A DNA stretch of 64,000 bases from contig JAHRHY010000003.1 in the NCBI GenBank assembly GCA_019671135.1, forward strand, positions 2,046,001-2,110,000, given 5' to 3'. Both the position numbers and the translations under genes were made by a program. A model generated the notes under the pieces. The model did not search any database. It saw only the letters and a list, made by a program, of their open reading frames with translations, and was not told the origin of the DNA. How positions within the stretch are numbered: position 1 is the first letter of the stretch; the number at the start of each line of letters is the position of its first letter. Below, in pieces: positions 1 through 13,111 of the stretch. This stretch comes from Linnemannia hyalina. Its lineage: Eukaryota; Mortierellomycota; Mortierellomycetes; Mortierellales; Mortierellaceae.

Positions 1-724
1 CGTCTACATTGGCAGCAATGGAGATAGCGATGGCAACGAGAACAGCGGCTGCGAGCAAAGCCTTGAGGAAGCTTTGAGAGGAGTTCCGTCGAGCGTGTCG
101 ATCGAGACTTTAGTCCTCGAGTCTGATTCAGCAGTGATCGATGAGCCCAGAACACCGCGAGACAACAGGTCTGACTACAACCAGGAGACAACCGCTGACC
201 TCAACACGGTTGAACTCGATCTCCACGGGCTCTCCAAGCGCCGACCGACTCTCAGTCGCACACAGAGTTCACACGACATTCGCCATGACGGGGGCTACTC
301 CAAATCGCCTTCTTCATCCTCCCATCGACGACCAAAGAAGTCTCGCTCTTCATCCTCAACAGCAGCATCAGGACACAAGAACAACAACAACAACAACGAG
401 ACGACAGGCTACCGCAGATCGGTATCAACCCCTTTGCTCCTCCTTACAAAGGGCACAAGCCTTTCCAGAGCACAAAGCACAACACAGCAGGACTATCATC
501 AACATCAGCTCGACGGGATGAACTCCAGTCCAGACAACGATACCAACATGTCTCCGCCACCATCCTTGACAACATCCTATTCCTCTTCAACATCCAACCT
601 GTCCTCGTCCACATCATCCATGACGACGGGAAGCATGGGGTTTGGACACCGTCTTGCAGGGCTTGCTCAACGGTTAGGTGTTTATAGGGTGAGGGGGTCT
701 GCCCTCATGGTCGTTGATCTGTAA
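1..724 (+). CDS. Serine-rich protein of unknown function, C-terminal part (5' end outside window)
   Basis: The frame is open from base 2 to a TAA at 722-724, about 240 residues, so the start and any earlier exons lie upstream of the window. I do not recognise the family. The visible part is low-complexity: Ser/Thr runs, a basic RRPKKSRSSSS patch, a short Asn run and many Ser-Pro or Arg-x-x-Ser sites that look like kinase targets. The last 25 residues are less biased (GHRLAGLAQRLGVYRVRGSALMVVDL) and could form a short amphipathic helix. Codon use and absence of stops support coding, but without the N-terminal part no function can be given. It may be the disordered tail of a signalling protein. 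Confidence 0.6.
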   Translation, partial: VYIGSNGDSDGNENSGCEQSLEEALRGVPSSVSIETLVLESDSAVIDEPRTPRDNRSDYNQETTADLNTVELDLHGLSKRRPTLSRTQSSHDIRHDGGYSKSPSSSSHRRPKKSRSSSSTAASGHKNNNNNNETTGYRRSVSTPLLLLTKGTSLSRAQSTTQQDYHQHQLDGMNSSPDNDTNMSPPPSLTTSYSSSTSNLSSSTSSMTTGSMGFGHRLAGLAQRLGVYRVRGSALMVVDL

Positions 725-3700
725 ACGTTTATCGATCCTCTTCCTCCTCCTGTGATAACCCCTTCGTGTTTCTTGCCCTTGATTTTCTTTTTTTCCTTTT
801 CTTATTACCCCTTCACCGCCTTCATCTATCTTATTTTTCTACTAATAAAAAAAAACAAAGTATACAGATCATTGTTTCGCAAAAAGGGTGTGGTTGGCAA
901 GTGGAAGGGGGGAGGTCAGAGTATATTTCGCTACCCATGGGGTCTTCATAATGCACCCTCAGCAAAGACTAATTTCGGCGGAGAAAGATAGGGCAAGCAA
1001 TGAGAAAAGTAAAAAAATTAGGAGAACGGACAACCTTGTTATTTTTTTCCGCAGACCATTGAAAGATGTGGGATCTCGAATGCTATTTATTCATGAGAGC
1101 ATCAAACATCAGAAATACCCATGGCCATAGGAAAGGGATCGAATAGAGAAAAAAAAAAAAAAAGTGAGCATTGCAATGGGCATACCATTCATATTTCTGA
1201 GCATCTCTCCCAGGGCAGAGCCGGCCCATGAATAGCAACAGCACTCATCTGGCAAACATAGATCGAAGAGCCGGGAGCCATTGTGTTTTTTTTTGTTTTC
1301 AAATTTTCTAGCTGGCTTTTGCGTGCTTACTTACATCTGGCTCATGGGCACAGCGCGAAAAAAATAATAATTCATAAACTCCGAGACAACGAAGAAAACA
1401 AACTAGAATGAGGAACCCACCCTCCTGGGTGGGTAAGGGAACTGGCTTCAGGTAGAGTGAGGCTTGCATGTTGTGTTGCCTAGGCGGTGGATGGAAGATA
1501 AATTGGAAGCTATTATGAGGAAGAGTAAAACAGGAAGGCAGGAAAACCGGTGAAGAGAAAGATGTGCGGATATGAGTGAAGACTATGCATTCTGACATTG
1601 GACAATCCATCATGTTCCGCTGGGTGGGGTTGTGCCAGTGCTCCAGTGCAACTGAAGGAAACAAGTTTTTTGTCCCGTAAAGAAATGGCCGTGTTTTGAC
1701 GGGTCACCTAGGCGATTACAACATGTAGACTCATTCTCGCTCTGTTCAAATGCTGTGACACAATAAATTACAAGGGCTAACATACAGTGAACATAATAAT
1801 AATATTCGAGGAACGAGAGAGAGAGAGAGAAACGTCCATGGAATAGATACAGAGCGTTGGGATGCTGAGAGAAGGAAGGAGGGGGTCAAGATCGAGAACA
1901 TAGAAAGGGCGAAATACAGTAAGAAAGAGAAGAGCGAGAGAATTAAGAAATGAGCATTTTTGTGTGTATGTGGAAAATAGGGTTTCCTTGTGAACTATGG
2001 GTGTGCTTCTGGAAGATGGTTTTTCAGCGGAGGTGAGGAAGAGAAGATGAGGGTCATTAGAGTTGCCACCTGTCCGTTCATTTCCTTGGTTCGCAACTAT
2101 TTATTTTTATCGGCCGGCCTGCATTGGTTTATTAATTACCCAGCAAAGGCAAGTGAGGATCAGCAGAGAAAGGACAAATAGCGATAGTTTATTTGTGTTG
2201 ATTGTGTGTGTGTGTGTTTGTTTGTTTGTGTTTGTGTTTGTGTTTGCGGATTATTCTTCATTCCCGGGAGATGAAGACATTTTTTTCTGTCCATTATTGA
2301 TTATTGTCGGTAACCCTGGGTAGGTGTGTGGGCTGTCTGTCTATCCGTCTGTCTGTCCACACAACTAGACTGCATGAATGATCACTGCCACAACTATTCT
2401 TTTCCCTTCCACAGCAGTGCACCCCCTTCTTGCCTGGTCCTTCTTCCCTTTTGTTTTTCTCTCTTTCTCTTCCTCCTTTCTCTTTCTTTCCTTTCTCTCT
2501 CCTTCTCCGGTCCTTCTCTCTTTCACGCCCTTCTCCCTTTTTCTTCTCTGCCTTTGCCTCATACCTTCCTCCTCCGAGGCAACCTTCTTATCCTTATTCC
2601 TCCATTCCTCCATTCCTCCATTCCTCCATTCCTCCATTCATTCACTCACTCGTTCAACCAGACCCGCATTCCATTCCTCGCACCCTTTGCATCTCAACTC
2701 AACATACTCTTCTGAAACGACCACTTCCCGTCAGCACACGTCCTGTCCAACAACCTCATCAACTTCACCTACTCTCACACTCTCCTACTCACTCCCTCAC
2801 TCTCTCTCTAATTATCACGCCTCCCATATCAACCAACCCGACTGAGAAGGTAATTAAACATCTTCTAGCAACTCACCAATAAGACTCAACCCTACTTTCA
2901 GGAGCCCCTACTTCACTTTCCCATTCTTCTCAGGAACAATTCGATCCCACATGTTGCCGGTGGCACTCATCGCTTCTGATGGAGAAGTGTTTTTTGACAT
3001 CGCTAAACACTCGCTCATTGCAAAGTGCAGGGACCACAAGTCACCCAGCGCAAATCAATACAACCCTGCAACAGACAGCATGTCCATGGTTACACTCGAT
3101 CCAATTCGTATTATTTTTTATTTCTTCGCCCTTCTCGACATGTACATGCCACCCGTGAGCTGTGAAAACCTGCTCAGACCAACAGCTATGCAAGCAAGAA
3201 AAAAAAACACAAAGGAAAGAAAGAGACTGCATGCAAGAGTGAGGAAGAGTGTTGAACAAGAGAGAGAGAGAGGGTCCATAACGACTTTTGCGAGCAGTCA
3301 ATTATACATGAATCCAGTCCATTTCGGATAGACTTGCAACGACCTTTTTTTACGATATCCATGGGCAGCACACCATGCCATTCAAGCGCAACCGTCCCCT
3401 TTTTCCTCATGCAGCTCCCATATAGTCTTTCCTTTATTTTATTTTTCCTTCCCTTTTGTTTAAATCCGTGTGTTTAGAGAGTGAAAGAAAGAGAGAGACA
3501 GACGAGAGGGTGCGAGAGAGAAAAGAACAAAGGCTGCTGCTCTCTTGTTCTCTCTTGCTCCACACCGCCAACTGACAAAACGACTCCCGTTTTCTCTCGT
3601 ATCCTTGTTTTGTTATACATTTCCATCCTCCTTTGTTTCTATCCATTCACCTCCCCCTTCGGTTCACATGTAGGAAGGAAGGATGGGTTATTATTATCAG

Positions 3701-6700
3701 GACGCCTGCCAGCTCCCTTCTCTTTCTCTGTGTTATCTTTATTGCATTCTTGTCTATCCCTTGAATTGTTGCGATGCAACCTTTATTTTCGTTCCTTCTC
3801 CCTGGAACTCTCATGCCATCCATCCATTTCTTTCCCACTTTTTTTATTTTACGCGCGCAGTTTATTCATCGGCATAAGTAAGCTCCCGTGGACCACAGAC
3901 GTGGTTGTGCAATGGTTATAGAACAATTCAATTGGTCAAAAGAGAGAGAAAGAGAGAGAAAGAGAGAGAGGTGTTGCACATCCATAGGCAGAGAGAGAGA
4001 GATAGAGAGAGAGAGAGGACAACCAACAACCTCCTTTTTGGCTGCCTTTAATTGATTATTGCATCCCCGTGGCGGGGCAACATCTTATTACATCCGCTGC
4101 TGCAGCTGTCTCTACATGATCAATATAAAAACAAACATCAGGGCCAGGGACCGGAAAAACGGTTCTGAAACATGGTTGTAATGATTCCCTCTCTAACTTT
4201 CATAGTCCCGACCGGACCCCCAATTCATACCCCTCCTCTACTCCCTACTTTCCCTGTTCATATGACCATGTCTCTTACAATCACGTATCCCCCATCGCGA
4301 CTATGCCTTCGTAATCACCATCATCACTTTGTGTTTGTTCAATTGCTGAGTTGTTCAAACTTCAGCCGGTCGAGATATTGTACTGTCTTCGACAATCAGA
4401 AACGTAATCGACTGCACGCGAAAAAAATATCCTGGGACTGGGACTGGGATGGGTTCTCGCCCCTTCGTTCTTTTAACAGCCCGGCACGCGATCCTCTTTC
4501 TTTTTCTTTTTCTTTCTCTTTCTCTTTGTTCTCCCCTTCTGGTTTCCCCCTTGTTGCCGCTGATAACGCATTGTTTCTTTTACCTTCTCAGTGCCACGGT
4601 GTGTGCCTTGGTCCTTAATTCTACACTCTCCTTTATTTTTACAAATTCATTCAATCGGTCAATTCATTCATTCATTCATTCATTCATTCATTCATAACCT
4701 CCACCTACCTTCGTGCCTTTGCCCGTTGCTCGTTTTTCATTCTTTTGTTTTTCTCTTTTCGCGTCCTCAGTCTCTTTTCTTGTTTACTCTCTCTTTTCTC
4801 TCCTTCCCTTTCCTCCCCCCTCTTCACCCCTCTTCCTCCAATCTTCTCCTCTCCCAAGATCGATTCCAAGGACATGTGCAGATCCTGCCTGCGTCTATTG
4901 CAACCGATTCTCTGGCCAACTCATCCTCATCCTCACTCCAACTTTTCTCCCTCTCTCAATCCCTCTTTCTTTCTTCTTCCAACCTCTCTTCCTCCTCGCA
5001 CCATTTTTCCCTCTGCAACCACCACCACCAACTCTCCGCCACTCCCTTCTAATACCCCTCTCAACAAAGACGGGCAACGATCCCTTCGCCTCAGCATCCT
5101 TCCACCACGCCTTTGCAGAGGTACACACCACACACACACACTCTCTCTCTCTCTACGCCCTCACGTTCTCGTTACACCACCCATTCAAACTAGCCTTCAA
5201 TGATGTCCCTCTCTCGAAAAAAAACACTACCATCGGACTGGATCTTACTGTGGATCAAAGCTGGGCACAGTCGGTTCAAACTGTGTCTCTATTTATTCAC
5301 GGCGGTCAATGCGACATGGACACATTCTCACTCGGAGAGCAGGGTTCTTTTTCTGGATACTCGCCATTGGAATCGTTTACAACGCTTATTCTTGCCCAGT
5401 CTGTGGCGAAGCAAGTTCTCCAATCGCACTATCGCACTTCATCTTTCCTCTTTTTTCTGGATGGGGTTTCCTGCCTGTCTCTCGGATCAACTGATCCTCC
5501 TATTTTGGGCGAAGGGCAGCGCGTACTTTCTCTTTTTCTTTGTGTTCTCAGCCATGTCTATGGATCACGCTGGTTTGAGGCATGATCCGACGGATCTAAG
5601 AAAAGAAGCAAAGAAAGAGTTTCTCCCCCCTCATCAGCCACCCACCCACTTCGCATGGGTTTAGTTCTTAACCATTGACGGTTCTCTGTCGCAAACGTGA
5701 CCTTGGCTGTCACTTTTTTTGCACATTGCCCTTGTGGCTCTAGCGCTTCAGCATCAACCATCACCCACATACAAAGAAAATCTCGTTTGAAAAAGTGCTC
5801 ACGTCTCATGCCGTTGATATTTTTGACTTGCCTTTATTAATAATTAGACACAAGCGCGATTCCTCCACTGCTGTGCACCACCTTGATTTTTTTTTTTTAC
5901 GTTTGTTTGTACAATAGTGAAGGTAAGCAACATCTATCCGATCTCATACACAAACATCCCAGATGGAAACAAGACAGCGAAAAGGCGTAGCGTAAAGAGA
6001 AGGGGTAACATTGGTAGATATTGAAGACTTTATCATTGGGAGCCTATAACCTGAGTAGGCGGTGTATACGTCTGTATACCCCCCCCCCCTCCTCTTCGCT
6101 GCCCCCTTCTGGCTCTCTCTATTGTTTTGTTCCCTTTGGCAAAAGAACAGCTCTTTGTGTTTTGTTTCTTTCCCTTTTTTTTCTTTTATGGACATGGCCT
6201 CCTGGCTATTTTGTGTGCTTCTCTTTCAATCCCTTTGTTTTATTATTTTGCGCGATCTCCTTGATTTTTTTTCTTGTTCCTTGACGACCTCCGTGTTGTT
6301 CCTGGTGCAAGCATTTACTTTATTTTTAACAAAGAGAGGATATATACGAAAGAAGGAAAGAAATGAGCAAGAATGCGATAGTAAGATTGGGGAATAATAG
6401 CGAAAGAGACAAGAGAGAGAAGGGGCATTGGAGCATTGTTATTGATCGAGAGGGAGAGAGAGTGGTAGAGAGAGAGAGAGAAAGAAAGAGAATTAGACCC
6501 CGTTTTGCATCCCGATTCTGTCTGGGAATCGTGTTCTTCTGTCTCCCTTTTAATAACTACTTGGCATGTGTTGTACATGTGCGTTTTGGGGCCAGTGTCA
6601 TATTGAATTTTGGACCCTTTGGACTTAACACTGTCAGGATGCCTATCCCAGCGTGAAGTAACACGCAGAAGGGTCTGTTTGCAATAACAGGAGTCAGAGA

Positions 6701-7705
6701 AGTGAAGAAAAGAAGAAGAGACATCGCCCCTGGCCAGGAACTGATTATTCCTACATTTTCTGAGGCCCGGATTATTTGATTGGTGGGTGATTGGTGTTTT
6801 TATTTTTGTTTTCGCGCTGTGTGCCTGAGAAGTGAAGTGTGTGCACTGTACAGTACAAGTATCTATTATGATCACCGTGTATGTCTTCTACTCCAGCTGG
6901 TTCCTGTATGGGCGCGGCGGGGCGGAAAGACGTCTCTAGTCTGGCCTGACAATAGTCAGTAAGCCATCTTGGAATACCAGCCCAAACCGGCTTCTACTGG
7001 GATCAGTCATTAGTCTTTCTCATTCTCTTTTACTCATTTCCATCTCGCCATCGACCTTTTACTTTTTCCTTGGCGTATGTGCTATGCCTGTGTGTTGTGT
7101 GTTATTGTTATGATGTCCGTTATTTTATTATTGTTTTACCTCCATTCCCAATCCCACGTTCTCCCAAGTACACTAGTAAAACAACAACGACCTCTGCTTT
7201 TATCATCAACTTCTATCTCATCCTCCCGTCCCTGTGGATCCTGGTCTTTCACTTTCTTATCCCGACCTAGTCCATTGATCCTGCTTGACTCTTTTTTTTG
7301 TTCTACTCTCAATTGCAACTCCGGATCCTCTTCACCGACAACTACTTCAACTGCCACCGCTCTTTCTCTTTCTTTTCTCTTCATTTGTTTTCTTTCTTTC
7401 ACGTCTTCCTCACTGTTCTTCGTCACCACACTCCGGCGCACTCGTCCATCTATTTCATCTACTTAGCACCTTCCTCCTTTAACGCCTTTGACCAACACAT
7501 ATACACACATATACCTCCTATCTCTCACATCGTCTTTTCAAAATTTCAAGCACTTTACTGTTTTTCCCATCAACTCGACCTTCTTTCCATACTCCTACCT
7601 TCATATTAATTATCTGTCCCACCAATCAAAACAACCACTTCCCTCCTACTCTTTTCTAACCAGCAACAACAACCTTGCACCAATCCTCCTAATATATAAC
7701 ATAGC
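725..7705. other. Long stretch without a supportable gene
   Basis: About 7 kb between a stop codon and the chitin synthase start. It holds simple repeats: GA runs near 1816-1830, 3264-3275 and 3943-4017, TG runs near 2204-2250, CCATTCCT repeats near 2605-2640, and CATT repeats at about 4666-4696. There are long CT-rich blocks at 2420-2640, 4700-5060 and 7300-7500. The last block is probably the transcription leader of the chitin synthase. Open frames here are mostly products of the CT-rich composition; the best candidate (4713-5664) is discussed under findings. No tRNA or rRNA was recognised. Confidence 0.6.
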
Positions 7706-10700
7706 ATGGAATCAACATACCAAGACTTGGAGGGTCAATCGGCACATGATGACTCTCACGGTCGTCGCCAATCCCAGGGCGTTTTGACCATCGACACCTC
7801 CAATTCCGCCAACCGCCCACAGGGGCGCCCCGCGACGGGGTTCCGTCGTCAAAAGTCGCTCGTCCGCCCAGAACGCGAACGCATCGATCGCAACCACCCC
7901 CAATACTACTACAGAAACGCCACCCAGAACCTGGATGGATCTCATATCAAGGTTCAGGCATCGACCACAGGCAACGATCCCAACATTGCGCCCAATAGCT
8001 CGACGACAGCGGGTAGTGGAGGGATCCGGCGAGGCAAGAGTGTGCTTGGGCGTGAGATTGAGAAGCCTGGGACGATGCGCAACAAGGCCAAAGCAGCGGC
8101 GGCGCCGAAGCGCAAGACAATTGCAGATATCAAGAACCTCAAGAACCCTCTGAAGAAGGAGAAACGGGAATGGCCTTCCAAGTGGATCATCTACTATAAT
8201 GCTATCACCTGCTGCTTCCCAGCAGCCATCCTGAAGCGCTGTGGTAAGTTTACAACAAAAAAGAGAGATGCAATGGAAGGGAAAACAAAAGGACACATTC
8301 ATCCCACGGACATCTGGACCAAGAGTGGACAAGAGACAAGGGACACGAGAATGAAAAGAGAATGGATGGGCCTGAGGCTCCATATTGCAACCGAAACCCC
8401 GACTCTATTATTATTTCCTCCTCTGTTGATATTTGGTTGCTTGAATGATGTTTAGTTAACTCACATAAATACGCTATTGATAACACAACAATAGGTATGC
8501 ACACGCAAGAGATTCAACGGGCATGGCGTGAAAAGATCGCACTAGTGTCGCTGATCGTCATGATGGTTCTCGGCGTCGCCTTCTTGACCTTCGGACTCCA
8601 GCAGGCGCTCTGTCAGGATGAGCAGTCCGGAAAGTTCGTCGCCGGATCTAGAGAGCAGGACGTCATTGTCAACGGTATGGGGTACTACTTCAACGCAGAG
8701 GATAGCGGCAACGGCGAATTCTTCTGGAAACACCCTTCACTCGACAAGGGAATCTCGAGCGAAGAGGTCGACATCATGAACGCCCCCGGCTCCGCTGCCA
8801 AGGGTATGGACGCCTCCTTCTTGTTCCAGGAGCCCGCTGGCGGAGCCTGCGACGGCTTGATCACCCGTGCCGCCCCTGCCCTTGCCAACGACAATCAAGC
8901 CAGCCTTTACTTCCCCTGTGTCATGCTGAACATGGACGGCTCCTCGCCCATCAACCAGACCATCGACAGGAACGACGCTGCTTGCCATCTCCCTCAAGCC
9001 GCTCGCACCTTCTGGACTGACCTCAAGAGACGGTACAATGCCCCCGCCTACTACACCTGGGCCAACATCTCTAACCCTGACCGCGACTTTTTCGCCTTCG
9101 ACGGTGATGTCATTGACGCCAAAGTCCTCAAGCACATCAAACCCGAGTACTTGGTTGATCCTGCCATTGATGCTCTCCGCAACGGAACAATCCGCCTCCA
9201 GAGGGACCTCTCTTTCCTCTTTGTCCAGAAGAACATGATCAATGTCGGTGCCTGTCTCAAGCAGATTGCCCGTGTCGGTGCCGTGGATTCCAAGACGATT
9301 GGCTGCATGACCTCCGATGTCATTACTTACGTCTCGCTGGTTATTATTCTGAGTGTCGTCTTTATCAAGTTCTTCTTGGCAGTCTTCTTTGGCTGGTTCC
9401 TCAGCAACAAGCTCGGTGGATTCAACAACGAGACCTACCAGGACCGGATGAAGCGCGCGGAGCAAATTGAGGCCTGGAGTTCAGATATCAACCGTCCCGC
9501 CTTTGCGAGTAACAAGCGCGCGACTTTCTTCCCCACCACATCGCGTTTCACTCCCACGACCAACGGCAGCGGAAGCAACCTGAGCACGCCCATGGGTGTC
9601 CCTACTGCCCGACCCATCTCGTCCTTCAACCGCCCCGGCAGTGTCTTCAACAAGCCCTACACTCCCCCAGGATCCCCTGGTATCAACCCGGCTTTCCTCT
9701 CTGCCTCGAGCACCTCTCTGAATCGCAACTCGTACTTTAACCAGACTCTGGGTCCCAACGGTACTCCTCCACCCTCGCCTCCACCTCTGCCCAACAGTAT
9801 GAGGCCCTCGAGTGTTGCAAGCTTTGGTGGCAACGGTATCCGCAATATGTCCCGCCGCTCCTCGACCTCGTCCTCAACTGCAACGCAGCCCTCCAACTGC
9901 CCCATGCCCGTCTCGCCTCATGTCATCTCTCAGCCTCCTATCTCGTTCCAGCCGTTCAACTTCCCCTTGATCCACACCATGGCATTGGTCACCTGTTACT
10001 CTGAGGGTATTGATGGACTTCGAACCACCCTGGACTCGATTGCAACCACCGACTACCCCAACTCGCACAAGATGATTGTCGTTATTTGCGACGGAATGAT
10101 TATCGGAGCCGGAAACAACATGTCGACCCCCGATATCTGTCTGTCGATGATGCAGGACGACCTGGTCCCCCGCGACGATGTCATTGCCCACTCCTATGTT
10201 GCTATTGCCGACGGAACCAAGCGCCACAACATGGCCAAGGTCTATGCTGGATTCTACAAGTACGACGACGAGACTGTTCCCGACAAGAAGCTCCAGAAGC
10301 GTGTCCCCATGTGTTTGATTGTCAAGGTCGGAGGCCCCACCGAGCAGAACATGGCCAAGCCCGGAAACCGTGGAAAGCGTGATTCCCAGATTATTCTGAT
10401 GGGTTTCTTGCAGCACGTAATGTTTGATGAGCGTTTGACCTCGTTCGAGTACGAGCTTTTCAACACCATCTGGCGTCTTACTGGAGTTGCTCCCGACCGC
10501 TACGAAATTGTTCTCATGGTAAGTATACAACTCTTTATGCAAATACGTATCTGATGCTGACAATTATTTTGCTCCAATGCCTAACAGCTCATCTTTATTA
10601 TTTACAATGAATAGGTGGATGCTGACACAAAGGTTTACCCTGACTCCCTGTCGCGTATGATTGCTGCGATGGCCCACGACCACGATATTATGGGTCTGTG

Positions 10701-12180
10701 TGGTGAGACCAAGATTGCCAACAAGACGGACTCGTGGGTGACCATGATCCAGGTCTTCGAGTACTACATTTCCCACCATATGTCCAAGGCCTTCGAGTCG
10801 ATGTTCGGAGGTGTCACTTGTCTGCCCGGATGCTTCTGCATGTATCGTATCAAGGCTCCCAAAGGCCCCAATGGCTACTGGGTCCCCATTCTGGCCAACC
10901 CCGATATTGTCGAGCACTACTCCGAGAACGTCGTCGATACGCTTCACAAGAAGAATTTGCTGCTCCTCGGTGAAGATCGTTACCTCTCGACGCTCATGTT
11001 GAGAACCTTCCCCAAGCGCAAGATGATGTTTGTCCCCCAGGCCATCTGCAAGACCGTTGTCCCCGATACCTTCGCGATTCTGCTGTCCCAGCGTCGTCGC
11101 TGGATCAACTCAACGATTCACAACCTGATGGAGCTGGTCCTTGTCCGCGATCTCTGCGGTACTTTCTGTTTCTCGATGCAGTTTGTCATCTTCATGGAGT
11201 TGGTCGGAACGGTCGTCTTGCCTGCTGCTATTTCGTTCACTATCTACCTGGTCACCATCTCGATCTACCGCGCCATATCTCACGACGAAAAGATCCCTGA
11301 TACAACCGTTCCCCTGTTGCTTCTTGCCGCTATTCTGGGTCTCCCTGCTGTCCTGATTGTGATGACCTCGCGCAAGATGGTCTATGTCGGCTGGATGATG
11401 GTCTACCTGTGCTCGATCTTTGTCTGGAACTTTGTCTTGCCCGCCTATGCCTACTGGCATTTCGATGATTTCTCTTGGGGTCAGACCCGCCTGGTTGCCG
11501 GAGAAGTCGCCGGAGCCGATCACGGAGGCAAAGAGGGTCAATTCGACAGTTCACATATTGTGATGAAGCGCTGGGGCGAGTGGGAGAAGGAACGTCGTCA
11601 AAAGGCCGCCATCCTCGCTGGTCTGCCCACGCCTCAGTTCTTGGTCTCGGATTCTGGAGAGGACTGGCATATGAAAGAGGAGGAGCTGTCGGACGAGAGC
11701 TCGAGCTCTCAAAGGACTGGCGATAGCTGCCTGCCCTTTGCGAGTCGCCACTTGACGACTGGCTCGTCAGGCTCGGTTGGAACGGGGGTCTATTCGCTTT
11801 CGGACCCGGTCTACAACCCTATAATTCCTGGCATGGACTCGATCCCGTTGATGAGCATGCATGCACCAGCTCCAGGTGGGACGATAGGACGCCAGAGGGC
11901 CTCGCAGATGCCACAACCTCCTTCAGCGTCGGCGTTTAACAATGGCGTTGTCGTCGTGCCGGACCGCGTCGCGCCCAGTGGTCGCCCTCCATACTCGTCT
12001 TCGCCCAAGCCGTCCAACAACAACAGCACGGGATACATGCCACCACCACTGCCCCCAAGTGGACCTCGTCTGAACTCGATCGATACCAGGGCTCCCTCCC
12101 CATCACCACTGTCGGCAACGATAATGACGTCTGACCCTACCACCGCCAACGCTCGCTCAGAGTCGCGACAGGACTCATAA
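7706..12180 (+). CDS. Chitin synthase, class IV-like (division 2, Chs3 type)
   Basis: Three exons: 7706-8243, 8495-10518, 10615-12180, giving 1375 residues with every junction in phase. It polymerises UDP-GlcNAc into chitin at the plasma membrane. Order: a basic disordered N-terminus (1-180); a transmembrane helix near 193-214; an extracytoplasmic domain; a second hydrophobic block at 455-485; a Ser/Pro-rich linker; then the GT2 catalytic domain from ALVTCYSEG (676) through MVDADT (854-859), GEDRYLSTL (973) and QRRRW (1013-1017). Hydrophobic spans follow near 1038-1075, 1085-1104 and 1112-1135, with DDFSWGQTR just after. The C-terminal 200 residues are Ser/Pro-rich. There is no myosin motor, which separates it from classes V and VII; the two N-terminal membrane spans and the motifs fit class IV. 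The intron at 10519-10614 splits LM from VDADT, so it lies in the catalytic core. Confidence 0.93.
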
Positions 12181-13111
12181 AACCACGCCCCTCCTGCCGT
12201 GATACAAAAAAGAACACAGGGGGCGATAAAAACGAGCCGTGGTTAGGGGAGAAGGAGGGTGGCTAAATGACAACGGTCAGCGCGATTCATGCAGATAAAA
12301 AAAAAGAACTTGCCCTAAAACACACACCGCTCAAGTTCCCCATCCCCTCTCCAAAGGAGGTGAGGGGAAGGAGGGGGTGCCATACCCTTCCGCTCAGTGC
12401 TCCCGCTTACTCACATACAACTACACACACTATTACACGACCACACCCCTCCCTCTTTGCCTTTTCTTGTTTCCTTTTTTTTCTTTGGTCTTATTTTTGC
12501 CATCTAGAAAAACATCGTAATCCCCTTTCCTCACTTTCATGTCATGAAAAATAAAAAACATCCACAAAAAAATGTCGTTGTGCAAAATGACGGAAAGAAA
12601 TGGTGTTTGAAGCTAGAGATGTGCAATTGTGACATCGATATGGTCATTTTAAGCCTCCCTTGCAATATTTGGTTTTCGTGTAAAAAAAAAAGTGTGGTTG
12701 TTCCAACAATTCAACTGTGCGTTACGGATTAACGCGGATGAGGATAGAAGCGTCTTCTTAAGGAAAGTAGGGCGACTGTGTGTCCATAATTGGAAGATAT
12801 TAGTGTTCGTGGATGTGCAATATGCATACACATGCATGCGCGCACAATCATTTGTCAGGGCATATCAGGACCTGGGGAAAAAAAAATAGAATAAGAGAAA
12901 GGCTCTCTTCTTTTTCTTTTTGACTCCTATTGTTTCTTTCCTCCTCCTCCCTCTTCATCACTTTTGTAATACCTTTCCCCCACTCGCGATATACCCTATC
13001 CTGGCCAAAGCTCTGCACGGTTTTCTTCTTGTGTAACGAATCCCTCGGCTGTCACTTTCCACATCTTACAATTTTTTTTTATACCTCCCCCCTCCTCCTC
13101 AACTCACAAAC
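12181..13111. other. Intergenic region between the chitin synthase and the GPI-type protein
   Basis: AT-rich 3' flank of the chitin synthase followed by the promoter of the next gene on the same strand. The last 200 bases are CT-rich, as in front of most genes here. No open frame with coding character was seen. Confidence 0.6.

Noticed and set aside
8737..9465. 242-codon open frame antisense to chitin synthase
   Set aside because: It mirrors the codon bias of the real gene on the other strand and has no family resemblance.
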